64,000 nt of DNA from Methylocella silvestris BL2 (GCF_000021745.1 NC_011666.1:310001-374000); one strand, 5' to 3'; positions 18,269 to 26,655 are shown, numbered from the stretch's first letter. Made by a program: numbers and translations. The notes: generated by a model not told the origin, from the sequence alone.

Positions 18269-19093
18269 ATGTCAATATCTCAGGCAATCTCCTCGCATAT
18301 CCCCTATCTGCGCCGGTTTTCCCGCGCCCTGACGGGATCGCAGGCGGGTGGAGATGCTTATGTTCTTGCGACGCTTGAGGCGATCGTTGCGGACCCGAGC
18401 GAATTTGAAACCGAGCCGGATGTGCGCACCGCGCTCTACCGGCTTTTTCTCAAGGTTTGGAGCTCGGTCTCGGTCAATGATCACGTCGACGAAGTCGGAT
18501 TTTCCGGCGACGAGATCGGCGCTCATCGTAATCTCGAGGCCATCACCCTGCGGCCGCGCATCGCCTTCCTCCTGAGCTCGCTCGAGGGGTTCAAGACGGA
18601 CGAAGTGGCGGCGACGCTGGAATGTCCGATCGAGGAGGCCGCCTCCCTGATCGATGCGGCCGGCAAGGAGATCGCCAACCAGATCAGGACGGACGTCGTT
18701 ATCATCGAGGACGAGCCCTTTATCGCGCTGGATCTGCAGACGCTGGTGGAGGAGCAGGGACACCGCGTCATCGCCGTCGCGCGCACGCACCGCGAAGCGG
18801 TTGAGGCCGTCAACAAGGAGCGGCCCGGATTGATTTTGGCCGATATCCAGCTCGCTGACGGCAGCTCCGGTCTCGAGGCGGTCAACGAAATTCTTGAGTC
18901 GTTCTCCGTTCCCGTCATCTTCATCACAGCCTATCCGGAACGCTTCCTGACAGGAGCGCCGCCGGAGCCCGCCTTCCTCATTACCAAGCCTTTCGGCGTC
19001 GACAGTCTGAAGGCGGTGATCAGTCAGGCGCTGTTCTTCGATCGCAGATCGCATCGCAAGGAAGAACAGGCTTCGAAGGGCGCGCTGGTCTGA
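18269..19093 (+). CDS. phyR: Response regulator PhyR, anti-anti-sigma factor
   Basis: 274 residues from ATG 18269 (AGGGG about 10 bases upstream). Residues 1-140 form a sigma-like domain that mimics EcfG. Residues 142-262 are a receiver domain with acidic E147/D148, phosphoacceptor D192 (LILADIQLADG), T220 and K240 (LITKPFG). When phosphorylated, PhyR binds NepR and frees EcfG. It is divergent from nepR-ecfG. No partner HWE/HisKA2 kinase lies in the window, so the activating kinase is encoded elsewhere. Confidence 0.95.
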   Translation: MSISQAISSHIPYLRRFSRALTGSQAGGDAYVLATLEAIVADPSEFETEPDVRTALYRLFLKVWSSVSVNDHVDEVGFSGDEIGAHRNLEAITLRPRIAFLLSSLEGFKTDEVAATLECPIEEAASLIDAAGKEIANQIRTDVVIIEDEPFIALDLQTLVEEQGHRVIAVARTHREAVEAVNKERPGLILADIQLADGSSGLEAVNEILESFSVPVIFITAYPERFLTGAPPEPAFLITKPFGVDSLKAVISQALFFDRRSHRKEEQASKGALV

Positions 19094-19120
19094 GCGGCCA
19101 TCCTTTGCTCGCAACACAAA

Positions 19121-19156
19121 AAGCCGATGCGCGTGGACGCGCATCGGCTTCTTTTT
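19121..19156. terminator. Bidirectional intrinsic terminator
   Basis: A perfect 13-bp stem, AAGCCGATGCGCG / CGCGCATCGGCTT, with loop TGGA. It is flanked by TTCTTTTT on the plus strand and by CTTTTTGTG on the minus strand. It lies between the convergent phyR and holin-like genes and should stop both. Confidence 0.92.
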
Positions 19157-19179
19157 GGCGGCGTTGCATGTAGTTTGGA

Positions 19180-19743
19180 TCAGAGAAGCTTGCGCTTCGA
19201 CCCCAAGGTGCGGCCAAGGAAAACGCCTGCCCCCGCGGCCATCACCACCAGGGAAAAGGGGCCGAGCTGCTTGGCGACCTGCGTCCCCGCTTCGACCGCT
19301 TTCGCCTCCTTTTGCATTCCCGCTTCGCGGAGGGCGTCGAGGATGGGCGATGCGATCGTGTCGAGGTTTGCGGCAAATTGCGCCGCCGTCGGGCGAGCCG
19401 CCGCGGACGGCGCACTGAGCAGCGCCGGATTGGCCGGCTCCATCAGCGCCGCAACCGTCTGCGGGGGGGGAGCCCCTGTCTCCACAACCGCCGGACGCCG
19501 AAGCGCGAGCGAGAAAAACAACAGGGCAAAGACAGCATAGAAGCCGGCTATGCTGCCGGCGGCGACGACCGGACTCGAGACGCTCTCGATGTAGAGAAAC
19601 AGATCGACCGTCAGAAAGGCGGAGGCTGCGATGACGCAGCCGACAGCCATGATGATCAGCGCAAATTTCTTGACCAGTCGGCCAAGCATATCCTCCAGTG
19701 GAACCGTCGCGTCATGCGCCAGCCGCTTGAAGAAATTATTCAC
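19180..19743 (-). CDS. Holin-III-like small membrane protein of unknown function
   Basis: 187 residues starting at GTG 19743, which overlaps the stop of the DUF883 gene (GTGA). Two adjacent transmembrane helices (FALIIMAVGCVIAASAFLTVD and AGSIAGFYAVFALLFFSLAL) are followed by a Pro/Ala-rich linker and an amphipathic region. The C-terminal segment is Gly-rich and hydrophobic (FSLVVMAAGAGVFLGRTLG). The paired-helix N-terminus recalls the putative actinobacterial holin-X/holin-III and YqjE-like proteins that often accompany DUF883 genes. Function unknown; a membrane stress role is inferred from the neighbourhood. Confidence 0.72.
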   Translation of the reverse strand: MNNFFKRLAHDATVPLEDMLGRLVKKFALIIMAVGCVIAASAFLTVDLFLYIESVSSPVVAAGSIAGFYAVFALLFFSLALRRPAVVETGAPPPQTVAALMEPANPALLSAPSAAARPTAAQFAANLDTIASPILDALREAGMQKEAKAVEAGTQVAKQLGPFSLVVMAAGAGVFLGRTLGSKRKLL

Positions 19744-20060
19744 TTGCGCCCGCCGGTCAGGAGACCGACGACAAGTCCGGCGCCGAGCGCGATCAGCACC
19801 GCCATCAGGGGATTGCGTTCGATCACGGCTTCAAGATCCGAGCTTGCGCCCGAGATTTTCTCCTTTGCGTCCGAAGCGTGATCGCTCAATTTCTGCCGCG
19901 CGGCGTCCATTGCCCCGTAAACGCTGTCGGTGGTCGCCGAAGCCTCGGCCTTGACCAGCTTCGCCACAGACGCCGTCAGCTTCGAAATATCGTCGCGCAA
20001 GGCGCTGAGGTCTGCTGCAAAGTCCTTTGAAGCATCTTCGAGCGATTTCGTGTCGGTCAT
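19740..20060 (-). CDS. DUF883 (YqjD/ElaB-like) membrane-anchored protein
   Basis: 106 residues from ATG 20060, with GGAG 6 bases upstream. The amphipathic helical N-terminal region (DFAADLSALRDDISKLTASV) is followed by a single C-terminal transmembrane helix, NPLMAVLIALGAGLVVGLLTGGRK, with the NP(L/M) entry typical of the family. E. coli YqjD and ElaB are inner-membrane, ribosome-associated proteins of stationary phase. The gene is coupled to the downstream holin-like membrane protein, mirroring the yqjD-yqjE pairing. Confidence 0.88.
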   Translation of the reverse strand: MTDTKSLEDASKDFAADLSALRDDISKLTASVAKLVKAEASATTDSVYGAMDAARQKLSDHASDAKEKISGASSDLEAVIERNPLMAVLIALGAGLVVGLLTGGRK

Positions 20061-20302
20061 ATTATCTCCGTGCTGTTTCTGGCGGCGCCAAGACCGCCGC
20101 TCGTAAAGTATTGCTGGAATGTTGACCCCAAGTTGATCGGGATCAAATCCGAGCGTCAGCGCCGCCGCCGCATCACCGGCAATCATAACCAGATGACCCG
20201 CTGCAGCGCCATAATGGAATGGCGCGATCTAGCATTTAGAATCAGGATGAAAAAGACTTGTCGCCAAGGGGAGGAGTCCCCACTGCTTTTTCCAGCGCGA
20301 AA

Positions 20303-20602
20303 TCAAACTCTGCCGCTGTTGGTTGGTTCCCTGCGCCAATTGGACGGGTCAGCTACCCGAAGCGGGACGTTGATTGGATCCGACGGGTCCGGGGCTGGCG
20401 GATCGATGATTGGCGGCAGCGGCAAATCGCCAGGATTGTCGACCGGGAGCGGGGCGGGGTCGGGCGGGGGGATGTCGGGCCCAGGCGGCGGCGGAAAGTT
20501 TCCCGGCGTCACATCCGGTTGCGGCTGCGGGTCAGGGGCAGGCGGTTTTGGAGTCTGTTGGAATTCGAGCGCGCTTTGCAGGGCCAAGACAATGTCCTTC
20601 AT
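20303..20602 (-). CDS. Small proline-rich protein, probable EcfG regulon member
   Basis: 99 residues starting MKDIVLALQSALEFQQTPKP and then about 70 residues dominated by Pro and Asp (PDPQPQPDV, PPPPGPDIPPPDPAPLP). It has no signal peptide or transmembrane segment and resembles no family I can name. By composition alone it could be a chance frame opposite a Gly-rich one. In its favour is an EcfG-type promoter box only 21 bases upstream in the right orientation. No good ribosome site is visible before ATG 20602; with so short a leader the mRNA may be nearly leaderless. Confidence 0.55.
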   Translation of the reverse strand: MKDIVLALQSALEFQQTPKPPAPDPQPQPDVTPGNFPPPPGPDIPPPDPAPLPVDNPGDLPLPPIIDPPAPDPSDPINVPLRVADPSNWRREPTNSGRV

Positions 20603-20622
20603 GGGCAGATATGAGCGCGTTT

Positions 20623-20647
20623 AACGTGCGCCCACCTTGCCGGTTCC
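20623..20647 (-). promoter_or_regulatory. EcfG-type promoter before the Pro-rich gene
   Basis: On the minus strand GGAAC (20647-20643), exactly 16 bases, then CGTT (20626-20623). This has the same spacing as the nepR box. The predicted transcription start falls about 10 bases before ATG 20602. Confidence 0.72.
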
Positions 20648-20757
20648 TCGCCGATGTCGGCCGCGGCGAAAGTGGCAAGGGCAAATGAACCTTATGCCGC
20701 TTCGCGCTTTTCCTTGCGACACCCTGTTGCAACCCGAAACAGATATGAGGAGCGACC

Positions 20758-21246
20758 ATGCCCGTGAAATCGATGAACGACCTTTTTCTGCACACCCTCA
20801 AGGATATTTATTACGCCGAGAAACAGATCTACAAATCGCTTCCGAAAATGGCCAAAGGCGTAGGCTCGCCGGAGCTGAAGCAGGCTTTTGAGAAGCATCG
20901 CGACGAAACGGAGCAGCAGATCGAAAGACTGGAGTCGATTTTCGAAAGCTGTGGCGTTGCGGCGCGCGCCATACGTTGCGAGGCGATGGACGGTATTCTC
21001 GCCGAAGGGAAGGAAGCTTTAGAGGATATAGACGACAAGCAAGTGCGCGACGCCAGCGTTATCGCCGCAGCGCAGACGATTGAGCATTACGAGATCGCCC
21101 GTTATGGCGCATTGATCGCCTGGGCCGAGCAACTTGGCATGCAGCAGGCGGCAGAGCTGTTGCGCGTGACTCTCGAGGAAGAAAAGAAAACGGACGCCGC
21201 GCTGTCAAAGCTTGCGGTGCAGAGCGTTAACAAAGCGGCGGCTTAA
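20758..21246 (+). CDS. DUF892 ferritin-like (YciF-type) protein
   Basis: 162 residues; GAGGAG precedes ATG 20758 ideally. The sequence (MNDLFLHTLKDIYYAEKQIYK, EKHRDETEQQIERLE, AAQTIEHYEIARYGAL, ETKKTD-like EEEKKTDAAL) matches the DUF892/YciF four-helix ferritin-like family. Its E...EKH and E..H ligand spacing suggests a di-iron site. Such proteins are typical stress-response genes in alphaproteobacteria, which fits the phyR neighbourhood. I found no clear EcfG box in front of this one. Confidence 0.92.
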   Translation: MPVKSMNDLFLHTLKDIYYAEKQIYKSLPKMAKGVGSPELKQAFEKHRDETEQQIERLESIFESCGVAARAIRCEAMDGILAEGKEALEDIDDKQVRDASVIAAAQTIEHYEIARYGALIAWAEQLGMQQAAELLRVTLEEEKKTDAALSKLAVQSVNKAAA

Positions 21247-21309
21247 GCGGCCGTCCGCATGCGGGGCGAGCGGCTGCGCCGCCGCCCCTACGCGGGAAGG
21301 CGTTTTCCG

Positions 21310-21465
21310 ATGGACCAGAACCCTTTGAAAAATCCCGTCGCGCCTGTTGTCGGCGCCAAAGCGGATCGGCGCAACGAACTCCCCGTTGCCACCGTCCGCT
21401 ATGTGTTGATCGGCGGGTTGGCGCTGGCGGCGCTGTCCGGCGTGATGATGTTTGTCGTGCAGTGA
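21310..21465 (+). CDS. Small single-span membrane protein, unknown
   Basis: 51 residues from ATG 21310, with GGAAGG 9 bases upstream. An upstream in-frame start at 21259 gives an arginine-rich extension that looks non-coding. A soluble N-terminus (MDQNPLKNPVAPVVGAKADRR) leads to one transmembrane helix (YVLIGGLALAALSGVMMFVV) at the very end, a tail-anchored layout. It may share a transcript with the DUF892 gene 63 bases before. Confidence 0.6.
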   Translation: MDQNPLKNPVAPVVGAKADRRNELPVATVRYVLIGGLALAALSGVMMFVVQ

Positions 21466-21474
21466 GGCTTTCGC

Positions 21475-22686
21475 TCAACTGGCGCCGGCGAAGGAATGCG
21501 GCGCCGGGCTGATCGGAGTGGTTACGCCATTGTCGATCTGCAACACCGCAAGGCCGCGCTCATTCGAGCCGTCGGGCAGAAAGCGGAACACGCCGTCCGC
21601 GCCGTTGAAGCCGGAGCGGTTGGTCAGCACGCTTTCCGAATAGCGTTGCGAGCCCTGCGTATGCGCCAACGCCGCCGCCAGAGACACGGCGTCATAGCCA
21701 AGGGTGGCGATGCGCGCCGGATCCGCGCCGTATTTCGCGGCGTAGCGGGTCGAAAAAGCGTTGTAGCCGCCATTTTCGGGCGCCGAGAACCACGCGCCCT
21801 GCAGCGCCGGAAGCTTCAGCACGCGCGCGTCGTTCCAAAGACCCGTGCCGAGGATTTGCACCTGCTTGGCGTTCAGTCCCGCCGTCGTCAGGGCCTGCGA
21901 CACCGCCGGCATGGCGTCGGCCTGTTCGGGGATGAACAGCGCGTCGATCTGATCGCCGAGCGCGGCGATTTTCTGGACCGAGGCGGCAAGCGTTTGCGCC
22001 TGAAAATGTTCGATCGTCATCACGCGAACGCCGTTGCGCGCCGCCGCCTGCTGAAAAGCGGCCTCAGCGACTCGGCCGTAATCATTCTGCGGTATGAGAG
22101 CCGCCATCGATTTCTTGCCGCGCGAGGCGGCGTAATCGACGATGCGATTGACGTAGGAATCGACCAGGAAAGATAAAAGATAGACGCCGCTGCCGCCGGT
22201 CGAGGAGTCCGTCGAAAAGGCGATCACCGATTTTCCGGCGCCGCGCGCAACGCGTCCAACTTCCCGCACATCCGGCGCGAACAGCGGCCCGATGATGAGA
22301 TCGGCCCCTTCGGCAACAGCTTCCTGGGCAGCGATCCGCGCCCCGTCCGGGGTCGAGCGGTCGTCCTTCACGATCAATGTGAGATCATTGCCGCCGGCCT
22401 CATTCAGCGCGAGTTCGGCCGCATTGCGCAGCGATGCGCCGACGACGCTGGGGCTTCCCGAGGTCTGCGTCAGCGGCAGCACCAGGGCCACCTTGACGGG
22501 ACCGGAGCCGATCCGCTCACCGGGGGCGCTGGGCGGCGCGACGGGTTGGCTGCTGACGGTCTCCGAGGGCGCGCGGACGACCGGGCCGCCCGAGGGGCCG
22601 CAGGCGGCAAGGCAAAAGGCAAGCGCGGCAGCGCCGACCATGGCCAATGGGAAGCGCCGTTGGGTTAGCTGCGACAGGGCGTTCAT
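21475..22686 (-). CDS. LpoA-like lipoprotein (penicillin-binding protein activator / LivK-type fold)
   Basis: 403 residues, ATG 22686 with GGAG upstream. The signal sequence ends in a lipobox (LAFCLAAC), so the mature protein is a lipoprotein. The remainder is a periplasmic-binding-protein type I fold: VKVALVLPLTQ, DLIIGPLFAPDV, VIAFSTDSS, ALIPQNDYGR, ALFIPEQADA. It is divergent from rsmI with yraN beyond, the same surroundings as E. coli lpoA (yraM). On that basis a role as outer-membrane activator of a peptidoglycan synthase is likely. The N-terminal TPR half of E. coli LpoA is missing. Confidence 0.85.
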   Translation of the reverse strand: MNALSQLTQRRFPLAMVGAAALAFCLAACGPSGGPVVRAPSETVSSQPVAPPSAPGERIGSGPVKVALVLPLTQTSGSPSVVGASLRNAAELALNEAGGNDLTLIVKDDRSTPDGARIAAQEAVAEGADLIIGPLFAPDVREVGRVARGAGKSVIAFSTDSSTGGSGVYLLSFLVDSYVNRIVDYAASRGKKSMAALIPQNDYGRVAEAAFQQAAARNGVRVMTIEHFQAQTLAASVQKIAALGDQIDALFIPEQADAMPAVSQALTTAGLNAKQVQILGTGLWNDARVLKLPALQGAWFSAPENGGYNAFSTRYAAKYGADPARIATLGYDAVSLAAALAHTQGSQRYSESVLTNRSGFNGADGVFRFLPDGSNERGLAVLQIDNGVTTPISPAPHSFAGAS

Positions 22687-22978
22687 GCGCCGTCTCCGGC
22701 GATGGCCTGGAGCCTGCGGCTCGGGTGAGGCTGACGGGAGCTTTTGGTCATCAGTTGCAGTCGCTTCACTCGCGGTTTTCGGCCGGCGGCCGCACTGGCG
22801 GAAGAAAAACCTAAAATTGTGTTAGCATAAAAATGGATGCTCGTTTCAGTCATAAAATCGCCGCGCGGGCAAGCCGGCCTAAAGCGCTTTCTTGCCAAAT
22901 GCGGGCAGATGTTCTATAAACAGAACGAAAGATTGTTTTAAAGAACGCAGCCGTTTTTTAATCGGCGGGGCAGCAGCC

Positions 22979-23968
22979 ATGAGCATCAGCGATCGGGAAC
23001 GCAAAAGCGCCGATTTTCGCGCCGACGCAGCGGGAAAGGCGGAGGGTGGGGCCTCCAGCGCCTTCACGGCCTTTGGTCTGCGCGCGGAGGCTGAGCCGAT
23101 CCGCAAGGGCCTGCATGTCGTCGCGACGCCGATCGGCAATCTCGGCGATATCTCCTTTCGCGCGCTGGCGACCCTCGCCGCGGCGGACGCCGTCGTCGCC
23201 GAAGACACGCGCGTCACGAAAACGCTGCTCGCCCATTATGGCATCGCGACGCCGCTCGTCGCCTATCATGAGCACAATGCGGCGGTCATGCGCCCACATC
23301 TGCTGGCCCGTCTCGCCGGCGGCGCCGCGCTGGCCCTGGTGTCAGACGCCGGCACGCCGCTCGTCTCGGATCCCGGCTATCGGCTGGTCGCCGATGCGCT
23401 GGCGCAGAATATCGAGGTGATCTCCGTGCCGGGTGCCTCCGCCGTCCTCGCAGCGCTTGTGGTGGCGGGCCTGCCGACCGACCGGTTTTTCTTCGAAGGT
23501 TTCCTGCCGCCGAAATCAGCGGCGCGACGTCAGCGCATTGCTGAACTTGCGCCAATTCCGGGAACGCTCGTGTTCTTCGAATCGCCGCGCCGTATCGTTG
23601 AGACGGTGGCTGATCTTGCAGCCGTGCTTGGTCCGCGCGACGCGGCGCTTGCTCGCGAACTGACCAAATATTACGAGACGGTGCGCCGCGCGCCCTTGCC
23701 CGAGCTTGCCGCCGCGCTCGAAGCGGAAGGACCGCCGAAAGGCGAGATCGTGCTGCTCGTGGGGCCGCCCGACGCTCGCGCCCTGATCGACAATCAGGAC
23801 GACATCGACGCGCGGCTAACCGACGCGCTCGAAACGCTTTCGGTCAAGGACGCGGCGGCGATCGTCTCGGCGGCGACCGGCCAGCCGCGCCGCAAGGTCT
23901 ATGCAAGGGCGATCGAATTGACGGGCTCGTCGGAATCGCGAAACAAGTCCGACGAAAAAACAGACTGA
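22979..23968 (+). CDS. rsmI: 16S rRNA (cytidine-2'-O)-methyltransferase RsmI
   Basis: RsmI methylates the ribose of C1402 in 16S rRNA using SAM. 329 residues from ATG 22979. The tetrapyrrole-methylase fold is clear: GLHVVATPIGNLGDISFRAL, VAEDTRVTKTLLAHYGI, the diagnostic VSDAGTPLVSDPGYRLV and FFFEGFLPPKSAARR. The first 40 residues are a variable extension. It lies upstream of yraN on the same strand and is divergent from the LpoA-like gene. Confidence 0.96.
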   Translation: MSISDRERKSADFRADAAGKAEGGASSAFTAFGLRAEAEPIRKGLHVVATPIGNLGDISFRALATLAAADAVVAEDTRVTKTLLAHYGIATPLVAYHEHNAAVMRPHLLARLAGGAALALVSDAGTPLVSDPGYRLVADALAQNIEVISVPGASAVLAALVVAGLPTDRFFFEGFLPPKSAARRQRIAELAPIPGTLVFFESPRRIVETVADLAAVLGPRDAALARELTKYYETVRRAPLPELAAALEAEGPPKGEIVLLVGPPDARALIDNQDDIDARLTDALETLSVKDAAAIVSAATGQPRRKVYARAIELTGSSESRNKSDEKTD

Positions 23969-24074
23969 TTTGGCGGCGCCATGTCCAAGCCCAGCAGCGT
24001 GACCAACATGATGCGCTTGACGCGGGCTTGCCCCGGCCGGGCGGGTCGCGTCGGCCAGCGCACGCGCTGACCCC

Positions 24075-24449
24075 ATGCGAGACGCTGACGACCGGCGCGC
24101 GGCGCTGTGGCAAGGCAGGATGGCCGAGCGGGCCGCAATCCTCGCGCTGCGCCTGAAGCGTTACGCGATCCTTGAGCGCGGCTACCGCATTCATGGCGGC
24201 GAGATCGACATTATCGCGCGGCGCGGCGACACCATCGCTTTCGTCGAGGTCAAGGCGCGCCCGACGATGGATGGCGCGCTTCAGTCGATCACGCCGCAAA
24301 AGCGGAGGCGCATCTGCCGGGCGGCGAGGGTCTGGCTGGCGTCGCATCCCTATGCGGCGGCGATGACCTTGCGCGGCGACGCGGTTTTCGTCGCGCCCTG
24401 GCGCTGGCCGCATCATGTCGCCGCAGCCGTCGAACTTGATTTTGGTTGA
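24075..24449 (+). CDS. yraN: YraN/UPF0102 endonuclease-like protein
   Basis: 124 residues with the conserved nuclease-like core GEIDIIARRGDTIAFVEVKA (the GEID...FVEVK pattern of PD-(D/E)XK folds) and IT-QKRRRI after it. Function is unproved; a Holliday-junction or recombination nuclease has been suggested from fold. It follows rsmI as in many bacteria. The gshB gene that usually comes next in alphaproteobacteria is absent here; the nad cluster follows instead. Confidence 0.92.
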   Translation: MRDADDRRAALWQGRMAERAAILALRLKRYAILERGYRIHGGEIDIIARRGDTIAFVEVKARPTMDGALQSITPQKRRRICRAARVWLASHPYAAAMTLRGDAVFVAPWRWPHHVAAAVELDFG

Positions 24450-24529
24450 TCTCTGGTCGCGGTTACTGGCGAAAAATCGAGCGATCGCTAGATTACGCAA
24501 GACCTCGATTTTGGAATCGGCGAACACGG

Positions 24530-25501
24530 ATGCAGACGCTTGAAAGGGATGAGATCAACGAGGCTGCGCCGCCCTCCCTCGCGGCGGGGCAGGCGATCGC
24601 CGTCGATCTCATCGCGGTGACCGTCGCCGTGACCAATGGCGACCCGCGCGTCCTGACCATCGAAGATCAGGGGGCGCTCCCCTCCGGGCCGTTCCAAGTC
24701 GGCCACCGTTCGCTGCAGTCGGGGCTGCGCGCCTGGGTCGAGCGGCAGACGAGCCTTCCGCTCGGCTATATGGAGCAGCTTTACACCTTTGCCGACAGGG
24801 ACCGCGCCGGCGTCGAACAGCAGGTGATCTCGATCAGCTATCTCGGGCTGACGCGCGAGCAGCAGGCGTCAGGCGAGAGCGAGGCGGGTTGGGGCAGCTG
24901 GTACGCCTATTTTCCCTGGGAGGATCACCGCGTCGGCACGCCGGCGATGATTGCGCAAGAGCTCGAGCCGCGCCTGCGCGGCTGGATCGAGGCCGGGCGC
25001 GACCCGGAGCAGCGCCAGATCAGGCTGCAACGCGCCTCGATTACCTTTGGGCTCGATGGCCGGCCCTGGAACGAAGATCTCGTATTGCAGCGCTATGAGC
25101 TTTTGTTCGAGGCGGGCCTTATCGCTGAATCGGGAGCGGCCTCGACCTTGACAGGACGGGCGGCGACGGGCGGTCGCCCGATGATCCTCGATCATCGCCG
25201 TATTCTTGCCACCGGCATCGCGCGGCTGCGGGCGAAAATCAAATATCATCCTGTCGTGTTCGAGCTCATGCCGGAGACCTTTACGCTGTTACAGCTACAG
25301 CGCTGCGTTGAAGCGCTGGCTGGCCGACTGGTGCATAAGCAGAATTTTCGTCGTCTGATCGAGCAGCAAGAGCTCGTCGAGGAAACCGGCCAAGCTGCTC
25401 AGGATACAGGGGGAAGACCGGCTAAACTGTTTCGATTCCGGCGCGCGGTCTTCACCGAACGGGCGATCGTCGGCACCAAACTTCCGATCTCCAAGGCTTG
25501 A
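24530..25501 (+). CDS. nadQ: NAD biosynthesis regulator NadQ (Nudix-like, winged-helix)
   Basis: 323 residues from ATG 24530. The frame opens with TTG at 24446 but reads unconvincingly before 24530. The N-terminal two-thirds is Nudix-like without a catalytic Nudix box (LIAVTVAVTNGDPRVLTIED, LEQLYTFADRDR-like MEQLYTFADRDRAG). The C-terminal third looks like a winged helix (FTLLQLQRCVEALAGRLVHK, then NFRRLIEQQELVEETG). This matches the alphaproteobacterial NadQ repressors of nad genes. It directly precedes nadABC, and an inverted repeat sits between nadQ and nadA. Confidence 0.85.
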   Translation: MQTLERDEINEAAPPSLAAGQAIAVDLIAVTVAVTNGDPRVLTIEDQGALPSGPFQVGHRSLQSGLRAWVERQTSLPLGYMEQLYTFADRDRAGVEQQVISISYLGLTREQQASGESEAGWGSWYAYFPWEDHRVGTPAMIAQELEPRLRGWIEAGRDPEQRQIRLQRASITFGLDGRPWNEDLVLQRYELLFEAGLIAESGAASTLTGRAATGGRPMILDHRRILATGIARLRAKIKYHPVVFELMPETFTLLQLQRCVEALAGRLVHKQNFRRLIEQQELVEETGQAAQDTGGRPAKLFRFRRAVFTERAIVGTKLPISKA

Positions 25502-25506
25502 CAAAT

Positions 25507-25557
25507 CTTATACTCATCCCCAGCATATGATACAATAATGCTCACAGGGAGTATAAG
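25507..25557 (+). promoter_or_regulatory. Inverted repeat at nadA start, candidate NadQ operator
   Basis: CTTATACTC (25507-25515) and GAGTATAAG (25549-25557) form a perfect 9-bp inverted repeat with a 33-base spacer. A second inverted pair, AGCAT/ATGCT (25522-25526, 25538-25542), is nested in it. TTGACA lies at 25498-25503. The right arm covers the GGGAG/AAGG ribosome site of nadA, so either DNA looping by NadQ or RNA pairing could control expression. Confidence 0.65.
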
Positions 25558-25560
25558 GCT

Positions 25561-26598
25561 ATGGCTTCGCCGGCGGAAGTATTGCGTTCAACGATTCGCG
25601 GCGAAGGTCACTCCTTTACGCCCAAACCCCAGGCGCCCTCTGCGCGCGACCTTTACGCCAAGGTCAGCCACGCCGTGCCGGCGATCGAGTGGCCAGTCTA
25701 TGCCGCCGAGATCGACGCTATTATGACGCTGAAGCGCACGCGCAACGCCGTCGTGCTGGCGCATAATTATCAGACGCCGGAAATTTTTCACTGCGTTTCC
25801 GATATCGTCGGCGACAGCCTCGCTTTGGCGCGGGAAGCGATGACCGTCGACGCCGACGTCATCGTGCTCGCGGGCGTGCACTTCATGGCCGAGACGGCGA
25901 AACTGCTCAATCCAAGCAAGACCGTGCTGATCCCTGACTTGGGGGCCGGCTGTTCGCTTGCGGACTCGATTACGCCGGCAGATGTCCGGCGCCTGCGCGC
26001 CGCCTATCCTGGCGTCCCGGTCGTCACTTATGTGAACACTTCGGCCGCAGTGAAGGCCGAATCCGATATCTGCTGCACCTCCGGCAACGCCAAGGCCGTC
26101 GTCGAATCGCTCGGCGTCGACCGCGTCATCATGCTGCCGGACGAATTTCTCGCCCGCAACATCGCGGCGCAGACCGACGTCAAGATCATCAGCTGGTCCG
26201 GCCATTGCGAGGTGCATGAGCTGTTTACCGCGCAGGAGGTGCGCGATCTGCGCGAGGATTACCCCGGCGTCGTCGTGCTGGCCCATCCCGAATGCGCCCC
26301 CGAAGTCGTGGCGGAGGCTGATTTTTCCGGCTCGACCGCGGCGATGCAGGCCTATGTCGCGCGCGAGCGTCCGGCCAAGCTGGTGCTCCTCACCGAATGC
26401 TCGATGAGCGACAATGTCGCCGTGCTGCATCCCGATCTCGACTTCGTGCGTCCCTGCAATCTCTGTCCGCATATGAAGAAGATCACGCTGCGCAACATCA
26501 GGCGCTCGCTTGAGACGATGCAGCACGCCGTCGAGATCGACCCGAGCGTCGCCGACCGGGCCCGGCTTGCGGTCGAGCGCATGCTGGCGGTCAAATAG
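25561..26598 (+). CDS. nadA: Quinolinate synthase A
   Basis: NadA condenses iminoaspartate with dihydroxyacetone phosphate to quinolinate using a [4Fe-4S] cluster. 345 residues, typical. [11 protein letters not shown] (substrate), cluster cysteines in GAGCSLADS (about 130), ICCTSGNAK (about 171) and CNLCPHMKK (about 298) are visible. ATG 25561 follows GGGAG by 9 bases. First gene of nadABC, with only 39 bases to nadB's open frame. Confidence 0.97.
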   Translation: MASPAEVLRSTIRGEGHSFTPKPQAPSARDLYAKVSHAVPAIEWPVYAAEIDAIMTLKRTRNAVVLAHNYQTPEIFHCVSDIVGDSLALAREAMTVDADVIVLAGVHFMAETAKLLNPSKTVLIPDLGAGCSLADSITPADVRRLRAAYPGVPVVTYVNTSAAVKAESDICCTSGNAKAVVESLGVDRVIMLPDEFLARNIAAQTDVKIISWSGHCEVHELFTAQEVRDLREDYPGVVVLAHPECAPEVVAEADFSGSTAAMQAYVARERPAKLVLLTECSMSDNVAVLHPDLDFVRPCNLCPHMKKITLRNIRRSLETMQHAVEIDPSVADRARLAVERMLAVK

Positions 26599-26655
26599 CC
26601 CGCTGCGCGGTTTCGGCTCGTCTCTCAAAATCAGATCATGGCAGGTGCAATCACG

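Noticed and set aside
20070-20624. Glycine-rich frame on the plus strand opposite the Pro-rich gene
   Set aside because: It has no ribosome site and no domain, while the minus strand has an EcfG promoter box right before the Pro-rich start.
24480-24489. AGCGATCGCT palindrome before nadQ
   Set aside because: GCGATCGC-type octamers are common in GC-rich genomes, and the site shares nothing with the repeat in front of nadA.
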